DNA of 64,000 nucleotides from Callaeas wilsoni (Eukaryota > Chordata > Aves > Passeriformes > Callaeidae): the NCBI GenBank assembly GCA_013398955.1, contig VWPU01009432.1, positions 264,001-328,000 of the forward strand, given 5' to 3'. Positions within the stretch are counted from its first letter, which is position 1; each line of letters begins with the position of its first letter. Below, piece after piece: positions 35,501-50,000 of this stretch. Under the pieces are notes generated by a model. The model was not told the DNA's origin, ran no database searches, and saw only the letters and a program-made list of their open reading frames with translations. Position numbers and translations under genes: made by a program.

Positions 35501-38500
35501 TCGGCAATAAAACCTGTGTTAAATAATTGTGTCTTGGTTAGCACACAGCCAGGGTGTAACTGGAAACAGGAGTTGACGTAGAACAGTGGATTGTATTCTG
35601 AGATGTTCAGACCAAACTATATTTTTTCCTCTTCCTCAAAGTTTCCTGTGATGGAGGATTAACACTTCCGTGATGTTGGCACATCATTTGGGCTATAAGT
35701 AGAAAACAGAATTTAAGGTATTCAAGATTGCTTCTTTTGGTCATGCTACTGTTATAGCAGCTTTCAGAGATACAGAAAAAATAGGATTCCTGAGACGATC
35801 TTGAGTAGAATATAGATTCTTTTTCTTCTGATGTTTGCTCCCAGGCAAGGTATTTGAGTTTGTAAGTGATATTTTTTTACTTTTCAGGGGGAAAAAAGTT
35901 ATTTTCCTCTGTTTTAAATAAATGAATTTTTTAAAAATTACAAGTGTTAGTTAGGATTCTAAGTCCTGAAGGAAGGCTTGTATTCATAGAACCACTTTCA
36001 TTAATTGAGGTTCTTTAATGGCAACTGAAAATGATGCAGTCTTAAGGCAGTATTTTACAAATGATTTTGTGTTGCCTCCACTTTCAAAGGATCTTCCATT
36101 GCCCATCAAAACATATATAAGGCATGCTACTTGCTTTTCGGAAAATGGGACAAGACAGGCAAGTGTTCCATAATTCAGAAAATCCTAGAACATTCTTTTA
36201 GGACATGTGGGAAATTATCCTATGATAATGACCACTGGAGTGAAAAAATTGATCTTTCTATAAATCACCAATTTTATTTAACTTTAAAAATAACTAGAGT
36301 TTTTGAAAGTAATATACCATACAGTTTTGTCTTTAAAGCAGAGGGAAAAAAAGTCTGATGAAGTTGGACATAACCTGTGAAATTAAATAAAGCCAAGAGG
36401 GCAAAGTTGAAGTATTAAACTATCTCCTTAAAAAAAGCTACTTTGAATGAATGTCAGCTATAAACTATGCTTACAGGCATTTAAACTCACTAGCAGATGC
36501 TGACATGATAGACTGTTGCTTTTGCTGCTCTAGTCAACACAGGAACAAATTACCATGGTGCTCTACATCTTTGATTCGTGTCTTTGCATTGGTGTTGATT
36601 AGGGTTTAAGCTCCCTGGGCCTCAATTCTTAGTAATTTTATATTAATTCATAGCTTCTTCCTCATTCTTTTTGTAAGTTTAATTCAATATTGTGTTAGGT
36701 GAAATTTACTTTATGATAATAGTGGTAATAAAGACTGATGGCGTCTTTACTTAATGGAGCTATTTTGTGAATCTGTATCAAGCTTTTCTCATTGTGCCAA
36801 GAGCAGAGCATCTGTGATTATTGCAGCGTAGTTTAAAGCGCTCAATTTGAGACAGAGACATAAGTTCTGCTTTTGGCTGCCTAAGTAAATCTCTCTTTCT
36901 TTTCACTTGAAGTCATATGTCTGCAGTGGGAAACAGTATTTAACCGCACAACATTGAGGTTGACCATCAGGGCCAGAACAAGAAATTACTTGGAGAGGAA
37001 CTGTGCATCAGTTCTCTTTTTCAAGACATAGTGAGCTTTAAGCTGTAATTAGTATTTTCAGATATTATTTTGCAGTCTTCACCCGATGACAGCATTTCCA
37101 ATTCTATAAAATTTTGTCTAAGTACATTCTATTCTGCACTTCTTACATGAGTGCGGTGGAAACTCGGAACTCAGGAAAGAAGGCTGTAGCTCTCTAGGCT
37201 AGAATTTGTCTAGGGAAGCAGGTTTAAAGACATGTCCTGTAAAAATGGTCTAGGAAATCTTCCTTGCAGATAGAAAACTTTCAATTTCTTGCATTGCATT
37301 CCATCTAGAATAATATTATTCTGTCCTAGACATCTGTAATATCCTAGATGGTGATTGAAAACAGAACAATGTGAGGGTCCCCAGCAACATCAATTGGGTG
37401 ATCTGATGTAACACTTGGTTTTATAATTTATTTTAGCTCATTTTACTCATGATGTAAGGTCAGTGTACTGATGTTACTGTCTAAACTGAATATTAACAAT
37501 AAAATAATTATTGATCAATATATTCCATGACATATCATTTTCCCATATTAATAATAGGTTGTGAAACCAAAATGTATTAGGTTTGAAAATAAAAAAGCAA
37601 TGCCAAACTCCACCCAGAAGAATAAAAATACTTCATGGACACATTATTAAAATCTCTAGAAAGTTAAAAGGATATATTTTCACATCATTCTTTCTGATTT
37701 TTTTCTTTTCATTCAAGTGAAAGAGACCTTCCTTAGATAGGGGGTTTTTTTAATTAAAATATTGCAAGATGATATTTTTAAAGCATCAATCCTTTTATTA
37801 CAAGCATTGCTTAGCTGAAGGAGATCAGTAACTGCACTAAGACAACCAACCATTTAGTGAGGAATCTTCCAAGTTTGCTCTGCAATACAGGAAATGGTAT
37901 TAGACGAGGGCTTTCTGCTCTATATTTGTAGCCCTTTTCATGAGAAATCATGTCATTACTTGTGACAGTAGATGGTGGCAAACATGGCTTTATGTCACAG
38001 AGGCCCAAGATAAACAAGAGAACTTGACCTAGCTTTTTTGCTTTGCTGTGCTCCTCTTCTTTTTTTTTTTTTTTCCCTTCCCCAGAAACTTTGTGCTAAA
38101 TGGGTTGAAGTAGATTTGGTTTGTACTTCTCAGAGAGGATTCAATGTGACATGTTATGGGAAGCTCTGGCAGAAATATGTGGTAAGTAGGTCACAACAGC
38201 TCTGTTGATTAGCATATTGGTGATTTAAAACCACAGTATCAGTTATAAAGTGGTGGATGGATAACATAAAATCTTGCGTATTTATTGGGAGAAGGAATTT
38301 TTACAGCGTGAGACCAAGCTGAGTAACCATGGTGTACTAGCAATATATTTATTTTTCTTAAAACCATAACCCCCTCATGAAATGTTTTTAGCCCTCAGCT
38401 TAGCCTGAGGCCAAATCCAAGGAAAGTAGCCTAAAGCTCATGATGAATGTTTACTGACTTTTGTGGTCAGTGTTTCTCAGGAGTAAATTATAAAGAGCAT

Positions 38501-41500
38501 ATGAGCTACACTTTATGTTTCCAGCTTCAGGCTGTGGAAAAGAGTTGGAGGAAAAGGTATGCCATTTAAAATTACCCCCAAATTATGTTCACAAAATATA
38601 CTTCACCTTTTCACAGCTGTGCATACTAAAATTACTTAAATATTGCATTCCCTACTAGGAAGTCAAATACACCTACCTCATGTGGTTTAAATAAAATAAG
38701 AAGTAGGTTCATTTAACAAACAAGACAGGTAATTCAACATGAAAATCTAGGGGCTGAGAAATGATCCTGGGAGTTTCTGGGTGAACCTAGAGATCTGGCA
38801 CAAGGCAAATGTGCAGCAATCCCTTCCCTAGATTACCAGCAGGATGTGCAATGCCTTTTTCCTACTGTCTTTTTTCATGTTTCAGCAGCTTGCCACAAGC
38901 AATATGCCAAGCTCATACAAAAACCTGTCTGTGTAGCACATGAATGTGAGCATACAAACACACATACTCTGTGTACATTTCAGAAGATTCCATGTAACCT
39001 TAATAAAAACTGCTTTCTGAAGTAGAGAATATATTGAGCTGCACTTGTGCAAGCTCTCTGCTAAACAGAGGAATTTTATAAAATATAGTTACAAGATTTT
39101 CTTCTGTGACTTCCATGGTTATGATCTATTTCCATAGTTTGGTATTTTTCCATATTCATTTTAGAGTCATGCATATCAAATAAAGTGTCACTAGATGTAG
39201 AAGTCAATATTAATAATCTCTTTCCACATAACACCAATATGTATGCATGTTATACTTACCTGTGCAACACTTTGGGAGAATTTGGATAGCATATCAGATT
39301 GTAGGTGAATTTTGAGGTTCAAGTATGATAACTCAACATTGATTGACTGAAAACACCCAATCTTATTCCAGACATCAGTGAATTTTTTTATTAGATATTC
39401 ATCAGTGCAAACTGTCTAGTTGTAAAGTCATTAAATTTTGTTCCAAGGTCAACTATGATAAAATTCTAAATATAATTTTTGAATACTTTAAAATCATAAT
39501 TTCAAAATGTACATTTTTAAAAATTTGAAAACAAGAGGCAAGGAACAACTGATCTGAAAGCTGTAATCTGAAAGCAAATAAATTATGTATTTTTTTCCTT
39601 TGCATCAGGTAAAATCAGAAATCACTTCCAATCTGATCTTCACAGATGAATTGCACACTGGTCTGCATAACTGAGAAATAAAAACAATGACGTTAAACAG
39701 AACTGGCTTTTGGCATTATTTTATTTTTAAGTACACAAAGCAAGAAAACAGAATACTGACCAAAATAGGTACATCTACTTCTTTTAAATCATAATTCCAA
39801 CAGTGGAAACTGTCTTACGCAAATTTGAGGGAATGGCAAATGTTAGCATACATTCAGCTGCAATGTGTCTGTTCTCTTTAGAAAAAATTTCCTTTTCAGA
39901 CAGCTAAAATTTTACCTTTGTTTATGTATAATAAGATTCAATTCTGTTTCTTCCGAGTCAGCGTAGGGTAAGAACTGACATTCTGTCTAGTAGTGTCTTC
40001 TAACCAAGTAGCATAAGAAATTAGTATAATAGTAGTAAACCAATCTCCAATCAGAGTTAATTACAGCTCAGTTATAGTAAAGGGGCTCAGATAAAGAAAA
40101 TATATTTTAACACATATGCATATACATACTTGCAAATAGATATTAAAAATATACTTAGATGTATATGAATATTTAGAAACTCTTATTGACTAGTTATGAA
40201 TCCTCCATTTTTTCAATTCTCTTCGTTATTTTTTTTTATAAATTTATTCTTATAGTTAATACAAAATCATGAATATAATCTTTAGTTTTTAACCGCTTTA
40301 TCCTCACTATATTGCCCATTTACAGATACTGCTGGGTGATTTTTTTGTTGTTGTTGTTTTTGTTTGGTTGTTTGGTTGGTTGTTTTTTGCTTTAAATATT
40401 TGAGAGCATTTGGAGGGTTTGTAAGTCACCCCTGTGGAGTTCAGTGCAATCCAGCAACATGTAAGAATTGGGACAACCAAATGCATCCTCAGTCTTAGTG
40501 CCTCATTTAGCTGTGACCGACAGATGCAAAATGCTACTGAATCAGAAATGACAGATATAATAATGGCCAGCACAGGAGACTCGCAAACCAGTTTTTCCTG
40601 GGAGCATCATCTGCAATGGATGTTCCTACATACCTAATGTGGGAATATCTAATTACAATTATCATTTGTTAAAACGAGCGAAAATATTGATAGAATAAAA
40701 TAGAAATCCCCAAAGAAAAGAGCCCAGATGTTCTTCATAGTGATTTTAGCCTCAGGGAAGTTTGGGGAACAGAAGTGACTAGAGGCTCTGGGTAAATTTT
40801 CTGGGTGGTATGTAAGGAATTACATACATAATTCCAGCTGTTCTTAATGGGATGGAATCATGATTATAATAATTATTCCTTATGTATCCAGTCGAAAAAT
40901 TGCCCACAAACATTCAAAGAATTTACTTTCATATGACCTTGCTTCTTCAGGTAGAAGCATTGAATGAATTAGAAAAAACCAAGACAAAGTAGGTCTATTT
41001 TACCTACTTCTAGAACAGCAAAAAAAATTAAATCTGACTGTGCCACTGTAATGTTGGTGGCATTCCCTTATCCTGGCCTAGGGCACTGCTTGAATAAGCA
41101 AAATTCTAACTAATTTGAGATTTTTGACCAGAAATCACTACAGGCCTAGTGATTACATCTTTCTTTATTTGATGAGACGTAGCATTTGAAAAGACCTCCT
41201 AAGTCATTATGCCCAGTTCCACTTGCTAGCACAGGCAAATATGTCATATAAAATTAATATCAATCATGTAATTCAAAATCTTTTCATATGCAGGGGTTTT
41301 GTTTACCCTCCTTGTGATATAAAAATAGCCCAAAAACAAGAGTTAGATCTTGAGAAGAAAGTTTCACAGAACTGTTTGCATTGAAATAAAGAAAGCTTCA
41401 AATGCTGATTTTCTCTCTTGGAAAGACAGTACTGAGAAATAGTAGAGAAACACAAACCCACATCTGTACCTTCCATTTCTCTCTCTCTATTATTCGTGTC

Positions 41501-42164
41501 ATGTGTGAAGGTGTTTTTTCCTGATCCTTCCGCTTCTGTTGCCATTAATTTACATTCTGAAAAATAGTTTTTGCTGAAAAGTTAGGGACCATAAATTGGC
41601 TCTTTACGACCCTTCTAGTCCATTTGGTTATGGAGTGAAACAAGATTCAGCCTGAAAGGGAAAAGCAGCTGAGAGTGACAGTGAATTTCATAAAGGGCAT
41701 ATAAGAGGCTGCAAGGAAGAGCCTGAATCCTCCCCCATTTCTGCTTCTGAGTTATTAGACCACATCTCACTCAAAAGATTAAACATTTTATCTCACAGGT
41801 CATTCCATTTTATTGCAGTGTTGCCTTTAGCAATGCTATAGTTAAGGTTCTGTCAGTGTTTCTATTATAGGCCCCTATTTTCTGGAATTTATAACTTAGG
41901 GCTAGAAATTCCTGCTGGGTTAAAACTTGGCAAAATCATAGTAGGTCTTTTTTTCCAGCAGAGAATTTTTCCCCTATACACTCTCCATTTTTTAGTCTAT
42001 GTTTAAAGCAGATGGGAATGTCACAATCATTGCTTATAAATTTAAAATTAACTTCTTCTACCTGAGTCCAATAAATTTCAAAAGGTGTTTATTACCTAAC
42101 GCAAAAATGCATAGCAGTGTGATCTGAGAATCAATGAAATACTAGAAATGCAAAATGGACACTC
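32521..42164. other. AT-rich desert; no gene seen
   Basis: Holds the T/G-rich simple repeat at 40341 and a locally CpG-enriched stretch near 35230-35310, followed by AATAAA signals at about 35409 and 35506 that may belong to an unrecognised LTR. A poly(T) run lies at about 38059-38074. No coding exon is recognised. Confidence 0.45.
40341..40389. repeat. T/G-rich simple repeat (TTG and GTTTG units)
   Basis: A T run leads into TTG units and then GTTTGGTTG-type units ending in a T run, all on the + strand. Confidence 0.85.
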
Positions 42165-42212
42165 TGCATGCATGTATGCATGCATGTGTGTGCATGTGAG
42201 CATCTATGCGTG
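42165..42212. repeat. (TGCA)-rich alternating purine-pyrimidine tract
   Basis: TGCATGCATGTATGCATGCA followed by TGTGTGTGCATGTGAGCAT. Self-complementary TGCATGCA blocks give cruciform and Z-DNA potential. Confidence 0.85.
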
Positions 42213-42934
42213 CCCACACAGTCTTGCATTTTTCCACAGCATTTTATTGAGTGCTGTGTTTCAAGTGAAGACTCAACAGCTAATGAACTCTTAGTGAAAT
42301 TAATTGCACACTGTTGCATACACACATGACATTCAATAGCTATTGCGGACTGGTATGTTCGACTACATTCACCAATCCACTCCTATGAATTTAAAGTGGA
42401 TATTCTTAATTTAAAACCATTTAAAATCTCACAGAGCAATAAAAAAAGAAACTGAGGTGGTTACATAAATTGCTTTGCAAGAAATTTCTCTCAAGATCCA
42501 ACTGAAAGCAATGAGTCCAAAACGACCCAGAAGTAAGGAAAAGGATTAAATTGAGCACATAGTTTAGTTGGATTGCTTCTTTCTTAAGACTTGGTTTATT
42601 TGTTAAAAAACTCAATAAAAGGTCAGCTGCTGAATAGCAAAATTAATAACGTGTTGGGGCAGCCAAGACATTGTTATTTGACATATACATATTTCAATAA
42701 GCTCCAATCTCCACAGCTGTGGGTCTGTGGGCAGATTGGGATTGGTTTCTGTGGGCTGCTGCCCCTCTTTGGAGAGACTGAACTGCTGCAATGCCCTGAG
42801 GGTGGACTTTGGGATAGGAGGTGAGTGCCACAGGCAGGGCCAAGTTTGGGGCTGTAAAGGAGGCCTGTGAGAACTGGATGCAGATACCCTCTGCCCAGAG
42901 TGGGGAAGCCTGTGGTTCCCCTCAGCAGCTGTTG

Positions 42935-43765
42935 CTGCCAGGTGTGAGCAGAGGGATCTCCTGATCTAGACAAGCTCGAGGAGATGGCCTATGGGAATCT
43001 CAGGAGGTTTAACAAGCGCAGGGTGCAGCACCTGGACTGGGAGAACCCCTGGTATCAACGCAGGCTGGGCATGAACAGGTGGGGAGCAGCCTTGCCCAGA
43101 AGGACTTTGGGGTGCTGCTGGGTGAGAGGCTGCACATGACCCAGCAATGTGCACTCCCAGCCCAGAGAGCCACTTGTGGGCTGCATCCAAAGCAGCAAGG
43201 CCAGCAGGGAGAGGGAGGGGATTCTGCCCCTCTGCTCTGCCCTGCTGAGAGCCCACCTGCAGTTCTGCATCCAGCTCTGGGGACCCCAGCACAGGAAGGA
43301 CAGGGACCTGCTGGAGTGAGTGCAGAGAAGGCCACCAAGATGATCAAAGGGATGGAGAACCTCTCCTACAAAGAAAGACTGAGAGAACTTGGGTTGTCCA
43401 GCCTGGAAAAGAGGACACCTTCAGTGTTACCTTACTATGTCCTTTCAGTACCTGAAGGAAGCCTATAAAAAAGGGGCTTTTTACAAGAGCATGTAGTGGC
43501 AGGACAAGGGGGAGTGGATTGAAACTAAAAGAAAATAAGCTTAGCTTGGATATTAGGAGGAAGTTCTTTGCTATAAGGGTAGTGAGGCACTGGAACAAGT
43601 TCCTCAGAGAAGTTGTTGATGCCTTATCCTTGGAAATGTTCAAGGCCAGGCTGGATGGGCTCTGAGCAACCTGTTCTAGTGAAAGGTGTCCCTGCCCATG
43701 GCAGAGTGGTTGAAACTGGATGACCTTTAAGATCCTTTCCCACTCAAACCATTCTACGATTCTCT
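42935..43765 (+). mobile_element. CR1 LINE, 5'-truncated copy with 3'UTR
   Basis: Reads in sense through CR1 ORF2 (CTAGACAAGCTCGAGGAGATGG near 42966, AAGGACTTTGGGGTGCTGCT near 43100, CTCCTACAAAGAAAGACTGA near 43362, TGAGGCACTGGAACAAGTTC near 43583) and then the 3'UTR (AAGGTGTCCCTGCCCATGGC near 43683). It ends in two 8-bp direct repeats (ATTCTACG ATTCTCTG), the bird-type CR1 terminus. The frame is disrupted. GC-rich sequence from about 42740 may belong to the same element, but I could not match it. The 130- to 154-codon open frames here are fragments or antisense of the LINE. Confidence 0.93.
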
Positions 43766-46744
43766 GCCCATCTCTCCAACCTGTCAAGGTCTTTATGAAG
43801 GGCTGCACAGCACATAAGTGGAGAAAGAAGTAATAGTGGAAGAAGAAAAAAGGTAAGCCAGCTTCTTACAACTACTTTTATTGGCAGCTGTACTCATCGC
43901 ATTTTTAAACTGAGCTATTCTTCATAATAATAATAATACAGACAAAAATGGGACAAAAGGGTGTTAAAGAGGCTAAATAGTTACAGAAACTGGGTTCCTT
44001 CTATTTTTAGCTCAGTGGTTCAAAACCAGCATAGATCAGTAGTGACTGAAAATTGTTTCCATGTGTTCTGGTTGTTTCGTTAAATCTTCTGATGATGTTG
44101 ATGCATTTACTACTGCACAGTTCACCTCACCACGAGCTTCCTCCAGAACTAAGTGACAACTTTGAAATTTCAGAAGATAGGAGGACATGAGGAATGGGCT
44201 AATCCTTTTCTTGATCCCCTGGTGTTGCCAGAGCAGAATTCAAACAGATGGTTTGGATGGCGTAAAAAATTTATATTTCTGCTGCTCCCACTTAACTCAC
44301 AGTAGGCCTCTTATTCCAACATCTCTTAGGATAATTAAAGCTGATATAAAGTAAAAGAAAGATGGTGTGGTGAGTCAGTGGAGGAAAGTCCTGCTGTGCT
44401 AAAATAAATGCACTTTTTTACATGGGTTTTACTTTCATAAATTCATTAATATAGGTGTTTACCATCTCAAAGCCATACTCTGGCAAAGGACTGCTAGAAA
44501 TGAGAAGCACTCTACAATACGGTTTGTCAAGAGCTTCTATCATTTCTTCTGTGAGCAACAGAGGAGAGAACAGAATCCTGCATGGTCACTACATTAGGAA
44601 ATTCACTGTACCCTTTCATATTATAGCCATCACATTATTTTCAAATGCCAAACTGCAGTATTACTTCCTGAGGAAACCAGATTAGGATGACCTTAGCCAA
44701 GATAACAACATACCAACTGTGTCAGTCTCATATCTGTAAAACAGATATAATCAATGTTGAGATAGGGATGTAGACGCTGTTGTTCCGAACACACTTTATG
44801 GGGAGCTATGTCAATTTTTAAACTCAAATTAAAATACAGATGGGTATGTCCATCTCACATCCTTGTCTCAGGATTCCTACATTCTTCTTATGCTTGCTTT
44901 GTACAACAAAATCTCTGTAAGAGCATTGTAGAGATTGTTTAAAATGAACATTTTTCTCTCTCCAGCATGCTTTCAGGATGCCATTACTCTTTCCATTCCA
45001 GTAAAAAGAAAAAAAAAGAAGCAAAGAATAAAGAAGACAAAAATTGTGCAGTCATCTTACATAATATGGTAAATACAGCATAGATTTTGGTCATTTTTTT
45101 ACTGGTGTACGTCAGGAAGAAAAAACTTTGAAACCCAAATGCTTTTCCTACAGCTTAAAACTTGTGGAGTACTTAACTAAAGTTGTTTCTTTCCTTCAGA
45201 ACATTTCATTAAAACAAAAATTACTTTCTCCCTCTTGATGTTGCCAAAAGGAGTCTCACCATGTAATTAAATCTCTGTTTTAAAGTACTTTTCTCAGCAA
45301 GCACAGGCTTCTAAGTTGAAGACTTAATAATAGATGTTATTAACTATACATATAAATAGAAAATATGACTTGTAAAACATTATATTTGCTGAACGAGTTT
45401 GCCTTTTTTCAAAGTCATCTTCTTATTAATGACTCATGAGTTTCTTGTCTATTATTTAAAAATAATGTAATTATGAACTATTCTGGAATAATTTGATGTA
45501 TCTTATGTTCATATCCAAATCTATTCATTAAAAGAAGCATAAGTATTTATAACGTGCTGTATGCTTCCATTATTCAAGCTAATCCTTTTAATCCTATTTA
45601 AATTGGAAAATAGAAGTTAATCCAAATAACATCTCTCTACAAACAAATATTAATAAACCTCTCTCTGTCTCCCTTGTCACCGATCCTGGAAATGATGAGT
45701 GACTTCTCTAATTTGCTCTAGATAGTAAACAATGGAGATGAAAAGCAAAGAATTCAAAACTGCCACTTTATATCTAAGGCCACAATACCAAAATGTGGAG
45801 TAAAAGCACTGTACAACATTTTTCTGTATGATGTCTCCTTAAAAATGAAGCTTTTCTTGGTGATACTTCTGAACTCCTGAATCTCTTTGATGCTGCACAC
45901 TAACACTAGACTTGTACCTAGAAAATATCAACTGGGTGAAAGTTTTAGTGGGGCATGTATTACGGGCAGCATTTCAATGTCATGCTGCAGTTTAGAGTAC
46001 TCTGGTATCTCATAATTTCTTGGGTTTTGGAAACCAGCAACAACATAAGGAAGCCATGTTGAATGTGTAATTTTGGGTTTACACCATGGTACTATGGTCT
46101 GTGATCTGCACATATGGTCAGTCAACAGAAAGTGGAAAACCAGAAATTGTTTTTCCTCTGCTGTGAGCAACAGTTTTGAACATAACTCACTATTTTCACA
46201 CTGGCTGTTCTCCCTTTTGGCCCAAAACACGCTTGCAAACTGAGCTTCTGCAACTCCTTTGGACAAAAGAAGACCCTGATGTGTCCACACAAACCTGTGG
46301 GTCCATTTTTTGTCCAAGGACACTTAAAATATGATCGACCTCCTAGAATGACATTTTGCTTTGTTAGGTGAATACATAATTCATGGCAGTTGGAAAATTA
46401 CAAGGATACTGAACGTTATGGATTGCAAAACACAAACTAATTTTCTTTTGGAAGCCCAGACTCATATTTAGGTTAATTGTTTCCTCCACTTTCTTAACAT
46501 AAAACACTTAAAAGTAAATAATGCTTCCCTTGAAGCAGAAACTCCCTAATACTGATAACACAATTTTATCAAAATGAAAATTTCAATATAGATGTAAATT
46601 AGAGATTCATAGGTATATTGTCTGTGGATTCTGTATTTACTAAAGAATACCAGCATTAAAACCAATGAAGCTAAAACTGTGAGTTGGTGATCTGCAAATT
46701 GAATAGCAGTGACTTTAAAGAGCATCAAAATACTGAAAATTCTT
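43766..46744. other. AT-rich desert between CR1 copy and CR1/L3 relic
   Basis: The only sizeable frame is a 131-codon minus-strand ORF at 45928-46323, unrecognised and within chance expectation for the window. Nothing else supported. Confidence 0.4.
43926..43938. repeat. Short (AAT)n run
   Basis: Four to five ATA/AAT triplets just downstream of the CR1 copy. A similar short AAT/AAC mix occurs at about 55464-55497. Confidence 0.8.
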
Positions 46745-47040
46745 AACTACCTTTTTTGATAGAGTATATTAAGAATAATGTTTCCATTTTAAAAAAATTA
46801 AGGCCAGCCAGAGATTTAAATTTTCAATTGAGCATGTACTGGATCAAGCAGATAAATTAAAGGAAGAAAAGTACTTGCAACGGGATACTGTACGGGAAGG
46901 AATTCTAAAGTATTTTAAGATTGAGTGGTTGAACTGCTAACATAAATACACAGTCTTTGATTTAAACTGGTCACCATGCCAGAGGACTAGAGGGTAACAG
47001 CTTTTTCTCCTCCTGTAGCTGAAGGAAGAATCATGCAGGC
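46745..47040 (+). mobile_element. Ancient CR1/L3-like LINE relic
   Basis: The stretch around 46925-47005 (TTGAACTGCTAACATAAATA, then TTTAAACTGGTCACCATGCC, then AGAGGACTAGAGGGTAAC) resembles the region just before the RT palm in CR1/L3-type LINEs, where consensus reads roughly '...CCAGAGGACTGGAGGGTAGC...'. Flanks on both sides are too decayed to place and the limits are approximate. It is much older than the CR1 copy at 42935-43765. Confidence 0.45.
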
Positions 47041-50000
47041 AATACAGATCAACACCTTTTTCAGTACGAGGAAAATTAAACAAAATAAGATTTTAGAATA
47101 CAAAGTCAAGCAAGCAAAATTAATGAAGAAAACCTGCTTCTCAAAAGAGAATGGATTGAAGAGTAGGTTATTTGGAGTTTTTAATTTCTTATCATAAAAT
47201 CTCATAGGAAAACGAACCAGAAAAGTAAGTGGAGAAATGGAACTGTTTGTTATACATAAAAAGTGGTGTTATGAGTTGCAACAAACAGTTGAAACGTGGA
47301 AAGATTAAAACCATATCTCAGGACCAATGAAAATGGGAAAGAACTGCCAGTGAAGCAGGAAGTTTTTTATTTGACACAATGTTTAAATGGGTCAAAAAAG
47401 GAAAAAAAAATGGAATACACTAGAAAAGATCTTCAAAGGATAATGTGACGATAGGGGCAGTGCAGGGCTGTAACATAAATGTAAATATACTGATAAACGT
47501 AACAAGTGCTGGGCTTAGTGAGCTTTTGAATTTGCAGTGAGCGGTCTGTGCAATCACTGTAATAGATGATTAAAAGCATTCTTTATGCAGTGAAATTTTT
47601 AAAAGCAAGCAAAGTATGAAGGACTACTTTTCAGAAGAGAGAATAAATTGTAACAGAAATACCTAATAAAATAAATAAGTGGCACAGCTTCACGCTAAAT
47701 ACCTGTGTCTGGATACCATCCCTCCTAAAAGCTAAAAAAGCAGGAAACATTTCAGAGCATATTGTTAAAGTGCAGCAAAATTCTGTAAAGACAAAGATGT
47801 ACTGAAATTAACAGAATGGAGAAGATATACCAGACACTGCTTAATACCAGTAACAAGAGGATTTGAGAAACCCTTAAAAATATTCCTTTCGTCAGGTTTT
47901 GTTTCCTAAACTTATACGTTTAGTAATTTTTGTGGAAGTTCTTTTCTAAACACAGTGAAATGCTAAGCTCTGTGAAACTCATTTGCATGAGGAAGAGTCT
48001 TTAACTTAGTAGGAGTCTTAATTTGTATATGCATAGATAATATAGTAATGGGAGGGCTTCAGAATGAGTTCACAGAACTAATTCTACGTAATGTTGGATT
48101 TTGAAAAAGAGGTTATCCTGTAAAAGTAATTTTACAGAATTAATAGAAGGTTGTGACTACTGCAGAAGCAAAACACCAGGCCAGAGATACTCTTTTTCTG
48201 ATTAGTACCGTGTCTTCCTACCATGGGCTTCTGGGCCTGAGCCCACCTTCTGGAAATAATTCTGCAGCCTTGAAAGACATACAATAAACCTGCAGGTAGC
48301 TTGACAGCATAGCAGAGAAGATGACTTGTGTGGTGTGTGAGGCATGACTATAGTGAAAGCCAGCTACCAGTTATCTGGCTGTGTGCTTCAGCTGGACACT
48401 TGAACACCGTGCTGCACAGACAGAGATGGAATAGAGAGCATTTGCTTTCATTTGCCACCCACCATTTGTAACCAGTGTTACAAATGTGTCTTGTAACACA
48501 ATTCTTCCAATTAAAACCTTTTGAGCTTAGACAGTTAGCTCCAATCATGATTTTATGCTGAAAAACTGTGGTCATCCAACACTGAAGTCTGCTTCCGAGT
48601 CTCCTCTACCCATATAAACTAGAGGCTAGAAGCAACATAACACCTACTGAGTGCAAATTTTAAGGAGAATTTATTTTTTAGTTCTTATCTTGATATTTAA
48701 AGCCAGTCTTTAATTTCTTCTACATTCAGATATATAACAATGAGTTGGGACAAGCCTGTTTAGCAGGCAGGTGGCTTGCCCATGATTTCCACTCTAATAG
48801 TGATGGATGCCCTAGGCAAGGAAAATTTTACATGATTTTGAACAGTGAAGCTTTCTGTCAGCACCAAGTTCTTATCTTCCAAAGCCTACAAGTGTGTGTA
48901 GGTTTGCCAGTTTACATGAGGGTAGGTTTCATATTCTTGTAATTACTCCTTTTGGAGTCAGGAGACAGGAAGTCATACTCACAAGTGCTAAAATGATCAT
49001 GCTGACGCAAGTCAGCGTGCTGCTGCTAGCCTGCCTAGCCTCAGCCTCCAGTCAGTGGTGACAGACAGGTTATTCTAGAAGATGATTTAAAATATAAGCT
49101 CCTGCACTATTTCTTCTAAGGCAAGTGATGTCTCCCTCTTTATACTAGAGAGAGCCTGGAGAGACTGTCTTTTCTAGGTGGAGGTTAGCCTTTGGGAATA
49201 GTCACAGCAGCAAAGGTCACTTCAAAACCAGTTATGCCAATTTAGTCTTTCCCTAAACGTGTTATACTACAAAATATACTACAGAATAATCCAACTTTAA
49301 AGCAATGGAAGAGTGCTTGGCATAGACTTCCATAGTATTTTCTATGTAGATTAAATCAGTTCAAGAGATGAAATAATGACTGAGGCCATTGTATTCGAAG
49401 AAAGATCCTGTCTATGTCAATGTTTTTCCAAAGAAAGGTTACTACAGAAATTTTGAATGAACTGTATTTTTTTCCATCTCATTAATTAGATTTCTGTGTG
49501 TTGTCAATTACTCCCACTACTCATCTTAATTAATCGTTACAAACAAATGATGCACAACTGAATTGGAAGATACAGTGAATATTGAGGAAATTAAATTGCA
49601 GACAATACACATAGCTTCTGATCAATCATCTCTTAATTTTCAAAGTCTGCCAAGAGATGCCAACCCTTAATGTTTATTTGTGCCATGGTGATAAGAAGTG
49701 TTCTTAATGGTAGTTCCCTTGTGTTTTGTTTTCTCTCTCCAGGGCCTCGTTGTAAATAAGAGGCTCAATTTTCTTGTGTTTTTATGATGAAGCATTGTAG
49801 CTAAATGAATGCCATGGGACACCTCTTAAACAAGTAGGCTACAGAAGAGCAAACCTGTTAAAAGAATATATTTCCTCTTCATATAGAAAAACAAGTCCTT
49901 GCAATGAATGCTTCTACTGAAACTTTATGCACTTAAAGTGTAGTTTAAAGAAGTGTTGCTTGTTAAGGGAAATTACCTAACAAAATTCTTATACTTCAAG

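Noticed and set aside
43344..43808. 154-codon minus-strand frame
   Set aside because: Antisense to the CR1 LINE.
45928..46323. 131-codon minus-strand frame beginning with ATG
   Set aside because: No recognised domain. About one frame of this length is expected by chance in a 64-kb AT-rich window, so it was not called a gene.
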